From: CAYSTL01 sp964516805
GTDB taxonomy: Archaea > Thermoplasmatota > Thermoplasmata > Halarchaeoplasmatales > Halarchaeoplasmataceae
Direction of reading: 5' to 3'
Length of the DNA: 61,150 nucleotides
NCBI GenBank assembly: GCA_964516805.1
Contig: CAZEXI010000007.1
Location: forward strand, 1 to 61,150
This document shows positions 17,768 through 26,200 of this stretch, in pieces. Position 1 is the first letter of the stretch. Each line of letters begins with the position of its first letter. The notes under the pieces were generated by a model that searched no databases, had not been told where the DNA came from, and saw only the letters and a list, made by a program, of their open reading frames with translations. A program made the position numbers and the translations under genes.

Positions 17768-17858
17768 GTTTGCAACAAATTATTAATAACTTTTCCTATT
17801 TGAGTAATTCCAATATCATCAATAAATACGTTTTTTACGATAATAAAGGAGGAAGAAG

Positions 17859-19055
17859 ATGTCTAAAAATATAACAGCAGAAAGAATATATGAAACTCCA
17901 ATAGAAGAGCAAAAGATCGAGATAGTAGAAAGAAAAGGTATCGGTCACCCAGATAGCATAGCTGATGCGATCGCTGAAGAAGTCAGCAAAAATCTTTCTA
18001 GGATGTATTTAGAAGAATATAATAGAATCTTACATCATAATACCGACGAAACACAAATAGTTGGTGGACAGGCTGAACCAAGTTTTGGTGGGGGAGTATT
18101 ACTAGAACCGATATATATCCTTCTAGTCGGTAGGGCAGTAACAAGAGTAGGTGACAACAGGCTTCCTTACAGATCCACCGCTTTAAGAGCAGCGCGAGAT
18201 TATTTGGAAAACAATTGTCCTCATCTAGATGCTGATGAAGATGTGATCTTAGATTGTAGAATAGGTAAAGGATCCATAGATTTGATGGAAGTTTATGACA
18301 CCAAGAAAGGATTATCTAATGACACTTCATTCGGTGTATCATATGCTCCATATAGTGAAACTGAACAACTAGCTCTAGAAACTGAAAATTATATAAATGG
18401 GCCACTCAAATCCGAATTACCTGAAATAGGTCAAGATATCAAAGTCATGGCGACTAGAAACAAAGATTCTATAAATCTGACGATAGCAGCCGCCATGGTT
18501 GATAAATTCGTTCCTGATAAAGACCATTATATCAGTGTTAAACAAGAATTGAAAGAAAGAATAATGAAAAAAGCTTACAGTATAACTGATCGAGACGTAA
18601 ACGTGATGATAAACACCGCTGACGATTATGACAATGACGTCTATTATCTTACTGTAACCGGTTTGTCCATGGAAAACGGCGACGATGGCTCTGTAGGTAG
18701 AGGTAATAGATTGAACGGTTTGATAACACCTTTCAGACCTATGAGTATGGAGGCTTCTGCTGGTAAAAATCCAGTAACCCACGTAGGAAAGTTATACAAT
18801 ATCGCTTCAAATGAGATCGCTCAAAAGATCTACAAGGAAGAGAGTGATGGCGTTCACGAAGTCTTTGTAAGACTTGTTTCGCAGATAGGAAAACCTATCT
18901 CAGAACCTCAAGTGGCAAGCATTCAGATGGTTACTGCTGAGGGAGAAAAAGAAAATACAAGATTGGACAACGCTGAAGCTATCGCTGAAGATTATCTGGA
19001 TAATATCGATAAAATAAAAGAAAGGATTTTGAACGATGAGATCACGGTCTTCTAA
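17859..19055 (+). CDS. mat: Archaeal-type S-adenosylmethionine synthetase (MAT)
   Basis: Makes S-adenosylmethionine from methionine and ATP. 398 residues, the normal size for the archaeal class, which shares little sequence with bacterial MetK. Family motifs: VERKGIGHPDSIADAIAEEV near 27-46, HHNTDETQIVGGQAEPSFGGG (about 65-84), the GDDGSVGRGNRLNGLITPFR region near 275 and ASAGKNPVTHVGKLYN near 300. The ATG is preceded by AAAGGAGGAAGAAG, one of the strongest ribosome binding sites in the window. A TATA-like TTATTAATAAC near 17780 implies a real 5' leader, unlike most first genes here. Divergent from the XRE-CBS regulator; converges with 4 bases overlap on the M20 peptidase. RaSEA (56 kb) is one SAM user nearby. 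Confidence 0.97.
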   Translation: MSKNITAERIYETPIEEQKIEIVERKGIGHPDSIADAIAEEVSKNLSRMYLEEYNRILHHNTDETQIVGGQAEPSFGGGVLLEPIYILLVGRAVTRVGDNRLPYRSTALRAARDYLENNCPHLDADEDVILDCRIGKGSIDLMEVYDTKKGLSNDTSFGVSYAPYSETEQLALETENYINGPLKSELPEIGQDIKVMATRNKDSINLTIAAAMVDKFVPDKDHYISVKQELKERIMKKAYSITDRDVNVMINTADDYDNDVYYLTVTGLSMENGDDGSVGRGNRLNGLITPFRPMSMEASAGKNPVTHVGKLYNIASNEIAQKIYKEESDGVHEVFVRLVSQIGKPISEPQVASIQMVTAEGEKENTRLDNAEAIAEDYLDNIDKIKERILNDEITVF

Positions 19056-20269
19056 TCTAACGCTATCTTAGCGTATACTTTACAATCTCTAACCATGTAA
19101 TCCAGAACAGCATATTCATTAGGCTGATGGGCAAGTTCATCGTTAGAACACCAGACAACTGCTGGTATGTCCTCTCTTCTCAGGAGTGCTGCCACAGTAC
19201 CCCCACCTATGCCTACAGGTTCAGGATCTACACCTAAAACCTCTTTAACTGCTTTCTTCAGTTTTACCACGACTTCTGAATCCTCAGGTGTTCTTTTGGG
19301 AGCTTCTTTATCTTTGGGGAAATCTAACTCTATTTCAGCACCTGTTTCTTTTTCTAATTCCTCTTTCACTTCTTCAAATATCTTTGTGACCTCATCAAGA
19401 TCGATTGAAGGAAGAACCCTGCAGTCGAAGTATTGAACTTCTTTACCAGGGATGGTATTGACATTTGGAACGTTTGATAATCTTTTGGTGGGCTCAAATG
19501 TGCTTACCGGTGGCGAGAAAAGATCATCTTCCTGGTCCAACTCCTTATGTAATCTTTCATCCACTAGATACTGATATTTTGCCATCACTCTGTTAGCGTT
19601 GATCGTTGATCCAGGCATAGCAGCATGACCTTGTTTACCATGTACTGCTATCTTTACCCATAAACCAGATTTTTCAACTATCTCTATTTTTTTACCCTTT
19701 TCTTCACTATGATCAGGTACGATCACTATGTCATCTTTATTGACCAAGCCCTCATCTATAATGTGACCAACACCGTACTTACTGCCAGTTTCTTCATCGG
19801 ATACTATCATCACCTTCACATTCATCTCAGGAGTTACTCCAGCTTCGGTAAGAGCCTTTACAAGATAGATACCTGCTATCAACTCCTGACCATTATCCTC
19901 AGATCCTCTTCCATATATCTTACCATCTTTGAAAACTGGATCGAAGGGGTCGGTTTCCCACTCATCTAAGTCTCCTTCTGGGACTATGTCCATATGTGCG
20001 ATTATGACCAAATTCCTTTCGCTCTTTCCTTCTTTGGTTGCGACTATATTTGGTCTGATACCAGAAGGAACCCTATCATCCGGGGCATCGTATCTTTCTA
20101 TTTTATCAAATCCAAAATTTTCTATCATGTCTTCGATAAACTTTGCTTTTTCTAATTCACCATCTCCACCATTATCTGGACCTAGAGCTGGTATCTTCAA
20201 AATTTCTATCAAAGAATCCTTCATCTCTTCACTAAGCTCATCTATCTTTTCTATAACTTCTTTTTCCAT
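19052..20269 (-). CDS. M20 family metallopeptidase (ArgE/DapE/dipeptidase-like)
   Basis: 405 residues. Zinc-binding pattern of the M20/COG0624 family: HMDIVPEGD (H and D near 92-94), GRGSEDNGQ (bridging Asp near 125), VSDEETGSKYG (catalytic and metal Glu near 159-160), VPDHSEE and the late His in NDELAHQPNEY. The dimerisation domain starts at KSGLWVKIAVHGKQGHAAMP. Likely an intracellular di- or tripeptidase or an amidohydrolase of the diaminopimelate/acetylornithine group; sequence alone cannot fix the substrate. Two ATGs in tandem; the second (20269) is preferred because GGTGAT sits directly against the first. It has no operon partner with an obvious related function. Confidence 0.88.
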   Translation of the reverse strand: MEKEVIEKIDELSEEMKDSLIEILKIPALGPDNGGDGELEKAKFIEDMIENFGFDKIERYDAPDDRVPSGIRPNIVATKEGKSERNLVIIAHMDIVPEGDLDEWETDPFDPVFKDGKIYGRGSEDNGQELIAGIYLVKALTEAGVTPEMNVKVMIVSDEETGSKYGVGHIIDEGLVNKDDIVIVPDHSEEKGKKIEIVEKSGLWVKIAVHGKQGHAAMPGSTINANRVMAKYQYLVDERLHKELDQEDDLFSPPVSTFEPTKRLSNVPNVNTIPGKEVQYFDCRVLPSIDLDEVTKIFEEVKEELEKETGAEIELDFPKDKEAPKRTPEDSEVVVKLKKAVKEVLGVDPEPVGIGGGTVAALLRREDIPAVVWCSNDELAHQPNEYAVLDYMVRDCKVYAKIALD

Positions 20270-20301
20270 CATATCACCAGGGAAATATCAAATTCAATTC
20301 C

Positions 20302-20853
20302 TTATGCAGGTAAAGGATGTTCTTCATAATCCTTCTTGATATCTTCCCCAGTTAAATCAAGATATATTTGAGTTGTGGTCAAAGAAGAGTGACCTAACAT
20401 CTTTTGGACGCTTCTAAGGTTCATACCAGATTTTAGACAGTGGACAGCAAAACTGTGTCTCAACATGTGTGGATACACGTTTTTCTTTATATCTGCTTTT
20501 TTCGCATACTTCTTTACGATTCTTTCTATCTGTCTGGTTGAAAGTGGCTCTCCTCTTTCCGACAAAATAAGTGTTCCTTCCTCAGCTCCAGCCATATAGA
20601 ATTCGATCATATCCAACGTATCTGCATCGACTGGTACGATTCTATCTTTATCTCCTTTACCGCCTCTGACGGTTATCATCCCTTCATCAAAATCGATATC
20701 TTGTATTTTCAAGTTGGTCAATTCTGAAACTCTTAGTCCGCATCTGTAAAGGATGCGTAATATCAATCTATCTCTAGTTTTTTTTCTATCTGGAGCACTC
20801 AAAAGTTTACGAACTTCATCTTCTCTTAAATATTTAGGCAGCTTGCGTCCCAT
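20302..20853 (-). CDS. Minimal tyrosine recombinase (XerA-like, catalytic domain only)
   Basis: 183 residues holding a complete tyrosine recombinase catalytic domain: Arg41 in CGLRVSEL, Lys66 in GGKGDKDR, His129 and Arg132 in HMLRHSF, His155 in LGHSS and the nucleophile Tyr164 in TTQIYLDL. It starts at LPKYLREDEV, exactly where the catalytic domain begins in XerA/XerD; the roughly 100-residue N-terminal SAM-like core-binding domain is missing. Upstream the frame meets a stop (TAA) within about 14 codons without any other ATG, and a TTTATAAT box lies about 40 bases before the ATG, so the short form is the real gene product rather than a missed start. It could resolve chromosome dimers with SMC/ScpA or be an element remnant. 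Confidence 0.85.
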   Translation of the reverse strand: MGRKLPKYLREDEVRKLLSAPDRKKTRDRLILRILYRCGLRVSELTNLKIQDIDFDEGMITVRGGKGDKDRIVPVDADTLDMIEFYMAGAEEGTLILSERGEPLSTRQIERIVKKYAKKADIKKNVYPHMLRHSFAVHCLKSGMNLRSVQKMLGHSSLTTTQIYLDLTGEDIKKDYEEHPLPA

Positions 20854-20995
20854 AGACCCACCATGTCTGACACTTTGTATGACAAAAATAGTGTTCGCAG
20901 ATTATAAAAAGATTTTGGAGAGTGTTGAGTAAAAGCTTTATCATATGTACAAGGTAAAAATATATATCCAACTTCTCTCTAAAGCAAGATTACTA

Positions 20996-21072
20996 GGGCC
21001 TGTAGCTCAGACAGGCAGAGCGATTGGCTCTTAACCAATCGGCCGGGGGTTCAAATCCCTCCAGGCCCGCCA
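20996..21072 (+). tRNA. tRNA-Lys (anticodon CTT), intronless
   Basis: Cloverleaf read by hand: acceptor GGGCCTG/CAGGCCC, D-stem GCTC/GAGC with 9-base loop AGACAGGCA, anticodon stem ATTGG/CCAAT with loop CTCTTAA (anticodon CTT at 21030-21032), variable CGGCC, T-stem GGGGG/CCCTC with loop TTCAAAT, discriminator G at 21069. CCA follows at 21070-21072. A TATA-like AAAATATATATCC lies about 30-40 bases upstream. It serves as the in-window template that exposes the two introns of tRNA-Lys(TTT). Confidence 0.97.
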
Positions 21073-21111
21073 TTCTTTGTGCTAATGATTTTAACAAATT
21101 TTAATGATATT

Positions 21112-21429
21112 TCATTTATTAAGTGGTAAGATGATTTTCCTAGCTAAAAAGGATCCAAGATAAACAAATACCATACCCAGCATCCCAAATATCACATAAA
21201 GTATTCCGGGATACCACTGAGTCATCGTACCTGTTACAAGACTTGTCATCATAGGTATAAATATCAGAACTGTAAAGAATATGAACAACACATTCCAATC
21301 TTCTATAGTTTTAACGTATTCCCCTTTCCATTTCCAGTAAGCTAAGTGACCTATAAATGAAAGTACAAAGAACCCGGATACTATCAGTAACTGGGAAAAC
21401 CAGAACACCATTGTTTCATTTCCTATCAT
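21112..21429 (-). CDS. Small integral membrane protein, unknown
   Basis: 105 residues with three predicted TM helices: MVFWFSQLLIVSGFFVLSFI (about 7-26), NVLFIFFTVLIFIPMMTSLV (about 46-65) and GILYVIFGMLGMVFVYLGSF (about 75-94), then a short basic end. No family is recognised and no catalytic motif is visible. It begins MIGNET; the ATG at 21429 is followed closely by a second Met. It lies just after tRNA-Lys(CTT) on the other strand and 114 bases from another small membrane protein gene on its own strand. Confidence 0.65.
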   Translation of the reverse strand: MIGNETMVFWFSQLLIVSGFFVLSFIGHLAYWKWKGEYVKTIEDWNVLFIFFTVLIFIPMMTSLVTGTMTQWYPGILYVIFGMLGMVFVYLGSFLARKIILPLNK

Positions 21430-21542
21430 ATCAAACCCTCATTAAATAATATATTCAATACTAATACATATAAACCTTACCAATACGCTTCTTTAGTAAA
21501 AAATTATTACTTTACGATCTAAACATAATCACTGAAATCGTA

Positions 21543-21857
21543 TTAATCTTTAGATCCTTTATCCATTGATTTAGCTGAAGTTTCGCTTTCCGATTTGTCC
21601 CTCATTTCAACACCTTCAAGTTCGATCTCAGTATTCTCTGCTTTCCTTTCCATGTACTCTTCCATATCCTCTACAACTTTTTCCAAGTTACCTTTACGAA
21701 ATCTACGTTTACGTGTCAAAGAAATATAAACAAAAATTGCAGTTCCAATCAATAACAGCCATCCATAAGGTGATAAAGGAATCAATCCCAATAAAACAAC
21801 CATCCAGATAGATAAAATGAATAATAATATAATAACTTTCGATTTAGTTTCCATCAT
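21543..21857 (-). CDS. Two-TM membrane protein with charged cytoplasmic tail, unknown
   Basis: 104 residues: two TM helices at about 8-46 (IILLFILSIWMVVLLGLIPL and GWLLLIGTAIFVYISLT) joined by a short PLSPYG loop, then a basic stretch RKRRFRKGN and a Glu/Lys/Ser-rich tail. The layout resembles the archaeal DUF131/TIGR00304 small membrane proteins but I cannot confirm it. The ATG pair at the start (MMETKSK) leaves three residues uncertain. Divergent from the thioredoxin-CcdA gene across about 90 bases. Confidence 0.6.
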   Translation of the reverse strand: MMETKSKVIILLFILSIWMVVLLGLIPLSPYGWLLLIGTAIFVYISLTRKRRFRKGNLEKVVEDMEEYMERKAENTEIELEGVEMRDKSESETSAKSMDKGSKD

Positions 21858-21948
21858 TATTTAGATATATTAACCTGCATTTAAACCTGTTCCGTTATGA
21901 GCTAATAATCCAACAAATTTAAATAATCAGTATGGTTTTGTAATATTG

Positions 21949-23160
21949 ATGAAAAAACGTTGGAAGAAGAATATACTCTTATTCGCTACAATATTCGTTA
22001 TCTCTATTTTAACTTCAACTAGTTTAGTCGCTGGTGCTGAAAAAGCGCCTGACTTTTCTATTTCAACCGCAGAAAGCGGTACTTTCAGATTATCAAACAA
22101 CGAAGGAAAAACGGTCTTGATCGACTTCATGACTCCGCTTTGCAGTGAATGTAAGAAATTAGAAAGCAATCTAAAAGACATTTATCCAGATTATAAAGAG
22201 GATGTTACTTTCATCAGCATAGATATGAGCAACAGCTCCACATCCATATTAAAACAATACAAGGTGGACCAGAACGTTCCTTGGATAGTAGGAAGCGGTA
22301 ACTACGATTTATTTGTAGAAAAATATAAAGGAAGTACTGTTCCAAGAACAATTATAATAGATGAAGAAGGCTACTTAAATTTCGCAAAGGATGGCGTTGT
22401 TTCAAAAGATAAACTCAAGAAAGAGTTAGACCAAACAATAAGTGGGGAAAATACAAGAATCAACCTGAAAGAATACGGAATATACACCTTAGCGATCTTT
22501 GGAGGTTTGGCTTCGTTTTTCTCACCATGTGCTTTCCCATTACTTCCATCGTTTATAGCATACTATATCACTGGAGCTGAAGGTAAAAGCAGAACGATAA
22601 AGAACGGCTTAAGTCTGGGTATCAAAGCAGCTATCGGTCTACTTTCAATATTTGCTTTCATAGGAATATTAGCCATAGGTGGTAGTTACTGGATATCCAA
22701 ATATATACCATATCTAGAACTTATTGTAGGCATATTGATACTTATTTTAGGAATTCTACTATTGAAAGACATAGATATAGGAAGCTACTTTACATTGATC
22801 AAAAATAAGGTTCTTCACTCCCTAGGAAAAGAGACTTCAAGCAGCAAAGCTACAACTTCACCCTTTTTATATGGTATGGGCTACGGTTCTGCAGCAGCTG
22901 GTTGTACCGCACCAGTTTTCATCGCTATAGTAATCTCATCATGGCTGGCAGACGGTCTTTACTCTGCACTTTTAGTTATTCTATTATATTTCAGCGTGAT
23001 GGCTGGACTCATGATAGCCTTCTCAGTGATGACTATGGTCCTTAAAGACACAATAGCTAATAAGATAAGAAAACACATAGGACTTATCAATAAAATATCT
23101 TCAGTAATAATGATAATAGTAGGAATATATCTGATAATATATTTCCTGCAGACAATTTAA
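21949..23160 (+). CDS. Thioredoxin-like domain fused to CcdA/DsbD-type transmembrane electron carrier
   Basis: 403 residues. A signal anchor (about 8-30), an extracytoplasmic TlpA/thioredoxin-like domain (about 33-165) with redox pair C65-S-E-C68 in PLCSECKKLE, then six TM helices of the CcdA/DsbD family (about 175-400) with the membrane cysteines in FFSPCAFPLLPS and GCTAPVFIAI. The CcdA part moves reducing electrons from cytoplasmic thioredoxin across the membrane to the fused domain. Order is thioredoxin first, the reverse of the C-terminal thioredoxin domain of bacterial DsbD. The ATG at 21949 is set by TTTAAATAA (21918-21926) 27 bases upstream, a leaderless design; a TTG lies just before. 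Probable role: keeping cysteines of surface proteins reduced, or delivery of reductant; inferred. Confidence 0.88.
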   Translation: MKKRWKKNILLFATIFVISILTSTSLVAGAEKAPDFSISTAESGTFRLSNNEGKTVLIDFMTPLCSECKKLESNLKDIYPDYKEDVTFISIDMSNSSTSILKQYKVDQNVPWIVGSGNYDLFVEKYKGSTVPRTIIIDEEGYLNFAKDGVVSKDKLKKELDQTISGENTRINLKEYGIYTLAIFGGLASFFSPCAFPLLPSFIAYYITGAEGKSRTIKNGLSLGIKAAIGLLSIFAFIGILAIGGSYWISKYIPYLELIVGILILILGILLLKDIDIGSYFTLIKNKVLHSLGKETSSSKATTSPFLYGMGYGSAAAGCTAPVFIAIVISSWLADGLYSALLVILLYFSVMAGLMIAFSVMTMVLKDTIANKIRKHIGLINKISSVIMIIVGIYLIIYFLQTI

Positions 23161-23221
23161 CCTTAAATTTACGAAACCTTTTTAATACCTAATCTTTTCT
23201 TTCAACTGGAATCTGATAACT

Positions 23222-24448
23222 ATGGAAATGTCCAAAAGGGATGAATACGATTTCAAGAAAGCGCTTGAGGATATCAAAAAATACACTGGAAGGGGAACTG
23301 AACTTATATCATTGTACGTCCCTCCAGATAAAAAGATTTCTGATGTAGCATCATATCTAAGAGATGAGATGTCAGAGAGCTCTAATATCAAATCTAAGTC
23401 TACTCGAAAACATGTTCAAAGTGCGTTAAAATCAATTTTATCAAAATTAAAATACTTTAAAGAAGCACCAGAGAATGGTGTAATATTCTTTGTTGGTCAC
23501 GTTTCAGCTTCGGGTGACCAGACAAACATGGTGTCTAAAACGGTTGAGCCTCCAAGACCTGTAGAAACATTCGTTTACAGATGCGATTCTGAGTTCTATA
23601 TAGAACCACTGAAAGGGATGTTGGGAGAGAAAGATAAGTACGGTTTAATAGTCGTTGATAGAAGCGAAGCTACAGTTGGAATTCTAAGAGGTAAAAGGGT
23701 CGAGACACTCACAAATATCCAGTCTTTAATACCCAGCAAACACTCTAAAGGAGGACAATCAGCCCAAAGGTTCGAACGTTTGATAGAAGGAGCTGCCCAC
23801 CAATACTTCAAAAAAGTAGGAGATAAGGCTAACGGCTTACTACTACATGAAGAAATTGATGGTCTTCTAATAGGTGGTCCCGGCCAAACTAAAGATGAAT
23901 TCGCAGAAGGAGATTTTCTCCATCATGAGCTAAAAAAGAAGATTATTGACACTTTTAACACTGGATACACTGACGAGTACGGGTTAAGAGAACTGATGCA
24001 GGAGGCCCAGGAAACTCTTTCAGACCTAGAAGTGATGAAAGAAAAAGAACTTGTTAATAATCTTATGGAAGAGATAAAGAATCCAAAAGGTGGGCTCGCA
24101 ACCTACGGTGAAGAAGAGGTAAGAAGAGCTCTCATGATGGGAGCCGTAGAAACAGTTCTTATTTCAGATGGTATCAATAAGAAAAAAGTCGAAGTCGAAT
24201 GTCCTGAATGTGGTTATGAAGATGAGTTCAGTATCAAAAAGAATAAAGATCCAGAGGAAGAAGAGTGTCCTCAATGTGGAGCTAACTTTGAATTAGTAGA
24301 AGAACAGGACATGATAGATGAGATATTTGAAGAGGCTGAGCAAGTCGGTTCAGATGTAGAGATTATCTCAGAAGAATCGGAGGAAGGAGAACTGCTCTTG
24401 AACGCATTTGGAGGAATAGCAGCTTTATTAAGATTTAGAGTTAGCTGA
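23222..24448 (+). CDS. prf1: Peptide chain release factor aRF1
   Basis: Archaeal/eukaryotic class I release factor, decodes all three stop codons and triggers peptide release. 408 residues. Stop-codon recognition domain with NIKS at 55-58; catalytic GGQ at 177-179 in SKGGQSAQRF; C-terminal domain with a zinc-ribbon type insertion (CPECGYEDEF and CPQCGANFEL near 323-355). Starts MEMSKRDEY at the ATG at 23222; a TTTTTAATAC box lies about 40 bases upstream. It is followed after 12 bases by argS, probably in one transcript. ABCE1, its partner in recycling, is at the left end of the window. Confidence 0.97.
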   Translation: MEMSKRDEYDFKKALEDIKKYTGRGTELISLYVPPDKKISDVASYLRDEMSESSNIKSKSTRKHVQSALKSILSKLKYFKEAPENGVIFFVGHVSASGDQTNMVSKTVEPPRPVETFVYRCDSEFYIEPLKGMLGEKDKYGLIVVDRSEATVGILRGKRVETLTNIQSLIPSKHSKGGQSAQRFERLIEGAAHQYFKKVGDKANGLLLHEEIDGLLIGGPGQTKDEFAEGDFLHHELKKKIIDTFNTGYTDEYGLRELMQEAQETLSDLEVMKEKELVNNLMEEIKNPKGGLATYGEEEVRRALMMGAVETVLISDGINKKKVEVECPECGYEDEFSIKKNKDPEEEECPQCGANFELVEEQDMIDEIFEEAEQVGSDVEIISEESEEGELLLNAFGGIAALLRFRVS

Positions 24449-24460
24449 GAGTGATCCTAG

Positions 24461-26161
24461 ATGGAATACATCTTGCTTGATTTCAAAGAAAAAATAGAAA
24501 AGAAAGTTCGTGAATATTTAGAATTAGATGATGATGTAAAAATTCCAATAGAGATACCTTCAAAAGAAAGAGGAGATTACGCTCTACCATGTTTTTCTTT
24601 TGCCTCAATTTTGAAAAAATCACCTCAGAAAATTGCAGAAGATGTAGTTGAAAATATAGTACTCGAAAATGGCGATCTTGAGCAATCTGGTCCTTATGTT
24701 AATTTTAAGATCGATGAAGACTATTTGGTTAAAAATACTGTTACTAGAGCCATAGAAGATGATAAGTTTGGAAAATTGCCCAATAAAAATGAAACATTGA
24801 TGGTTGAACATACAAGTGCAAATCCTAATGGACCTCTACATGTAGGAAGAGCTAGAAATCCAATAATCGGTGACACTATAGCCCGCATCTACGAAATGGC
24901 TGGTTATGATGTTGAAAAACAGTATTATGTAAACGATATAGGAAAACAGATGGCGATACTTACATGGGGCAGGATGAACTTAGATAAAGATGAACTACCT
25001 TCTATAGATAAAGAAAAAATAGATTATCACATAGTAAGATATTACCAAAAGGCTAGTCAATTACTAAAAGAAAACGAGAGCTTAGAAGATAAGATTCAAG
25101 ATATAATAAGAAGTATGGAAATGGGAGATGAGGATATCTTTGAAATATTCAAAGATAGCTCAGAAAAAGTATTAGAAGGGATCACACAATCGCTGTCAAG
25201 ATTAAATATTTATCTAGACAGCTATAAGAATGAATCTGACTTTATTAAAGATGGATCTGTCAATGATATCATAAATAAAATGAAAAAGCTGAAAGAGTGT
25301 GGTAGAGAAGATGGAGCTCTTTATTTTGAAAGTGGTGAAAATAAAACTTTTATAACAAGGGAAGACGGAACTAATCTGTATCCTGCTAGAGATATGGCCT
25401 ATCATATCTGGAAAGCAGAAAGTTCAGATAACCTTGTGGATATACTCGGAGAAGATCATAAGCTTCATGGTGAATTCTTGATCGATGCTTTATCAGCTTT
25501 GAATGTATCGCCGATCCCAGATATCATATTCTACTCTTTTGTTACATTTGAAGGAAAAGAGATGTCAACTAGAAAAGGAACTTATGTAACATTGGACGAA
25601 TTCATGGATACAGCACATGAAAAAGCAAAAAAAGAGATAGTGAAAAGAAGAGATGATCTTTCAGAAAAAGAAATAGAAGATATCGCAGAAAAGGTCGGAT
25701 TAGGTGCTGTTAGATACAACATAATCAAGGTACAACCAGGTAAACCCATAGACTTTCGATGGGATGAAGCTTTGGATTTTCTGGGAAACAGTGCACCATT
25801 TATACAATATACCCATGCTAGAGCATCAAGCATACTGAGAAAATGGGATGGTAAAGAAGAAGAATTGATGTCAATATCAAATAATAAAGTAGAGTTGGAT
25901 GAAAAAGGTGAAATATCTCTTATCAAGAAGATGGCTGAATTTCCAAGAGTCATTTTAGAGGCAAAGGAAGAAAAATCACCTCATAAAATAGCTAACTATG
26001 CATATCAATTAGCAGCTGAATTCAACCAGTTCTATAGGGATTATCCTGTTTTAAAATCAGAGACGAAGAAGAAGGAAAGGATCTTACTTATTAAATCATT
26101 TCAAAATGTAATCTCCAACGCTTTGTATACATTGGGAATAGAAGCTCCAGAAAAAATGTAA
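24461..26161 (+). CDS. argS: Arginyl-tRNA synthetase
   Basis: Class I synthetase charging tRNA-Arg. 566 residues, standard length. The N-terminal Arg-tRNA synthetase domain (about 1-100) recognises the D-loop; HVGR (127-130) in TSANPNGPLHVGRARN is the HIGH motif; EGKEMSTRKG near 365 is the KMSKS equivalent with STR in place of SKS; the C-terminal DALR-type helical anticodon domain has FIQYTHARASSILRKW near 447. The start is the ATG at 24461, 12 bases after the aRF1 stop. It converges on the surface protein gene at 26201 across a short A/T-rich gap. Confidence 0.97.
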   Translation: MEYILLDFKEKIEKKVREYLELDDDVKIPIEIPSKERGDYALPCFSFASILKKSPQKIAEDVVENIVLENGDLEQSGPYVNFKIDEDYLVKNTVTRAIEDDKFGKLPNKNETLMVEHTSANPNGPLHVGRARNPIIGDTIARIYEMAGYDVEKQYYVNDIGKQMAILTWGRMNLDKDELPSIDKEKIDYHIVRYYQKASQLLKENESLEDKIQDIIRSMEMGDEDIFEIFKDSSEKVLEGITQSLSRLNIYLDSYKNESDFIKDGSVNDIINKMKKLKECGREDGALYFESGENKTFITREDGTNLYPARDMAYHIWKAESSDNLVDILGEDHKLHGEFLIDALSALNVSPIPDIIFYSFVTFEGKEMSTRKGTYVTLDEFMDTAHEKAKKEIVKRRDDLSEKEIEDIAEKVGLGAVRYNIIKVQPGKPIDFRWDEALDFLGNSAPFIQYTHARASSILRKWDGKEEELMSISNNKVELDEKGEISLIKKMAEFPRVILEAKEEKSPHKIANYAYQLAAEFNQFYRDYPVLKSETKKKERILLIKSFQNVISNALYTLGIEAPEKM

Positions 26162-26200
26162 TTTTACAATTTATTAAAATTAAAAAAGAAAAAAAGGTTT
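26162..26200. terminator. Bidirectional A/T-rich termination region
   Basis: Between convergent argS and the surface protein gene. The plus strand has runs of A, so the minus-strand transcript from 29041 ends in long T-tracts (TTTTTTTCTTTTTT), the usual archaeal termination signal; the plus strand has shorter T runs. Confidence 0.5.

Noticed and set aside
20302..21072. Integrated element: recombinase next to a tRNA gene
   Set aside because: No direct repeat of the tRNA 3' end, no cargo genes and no change in neighbours; the recombinase faces away from the tRNA.
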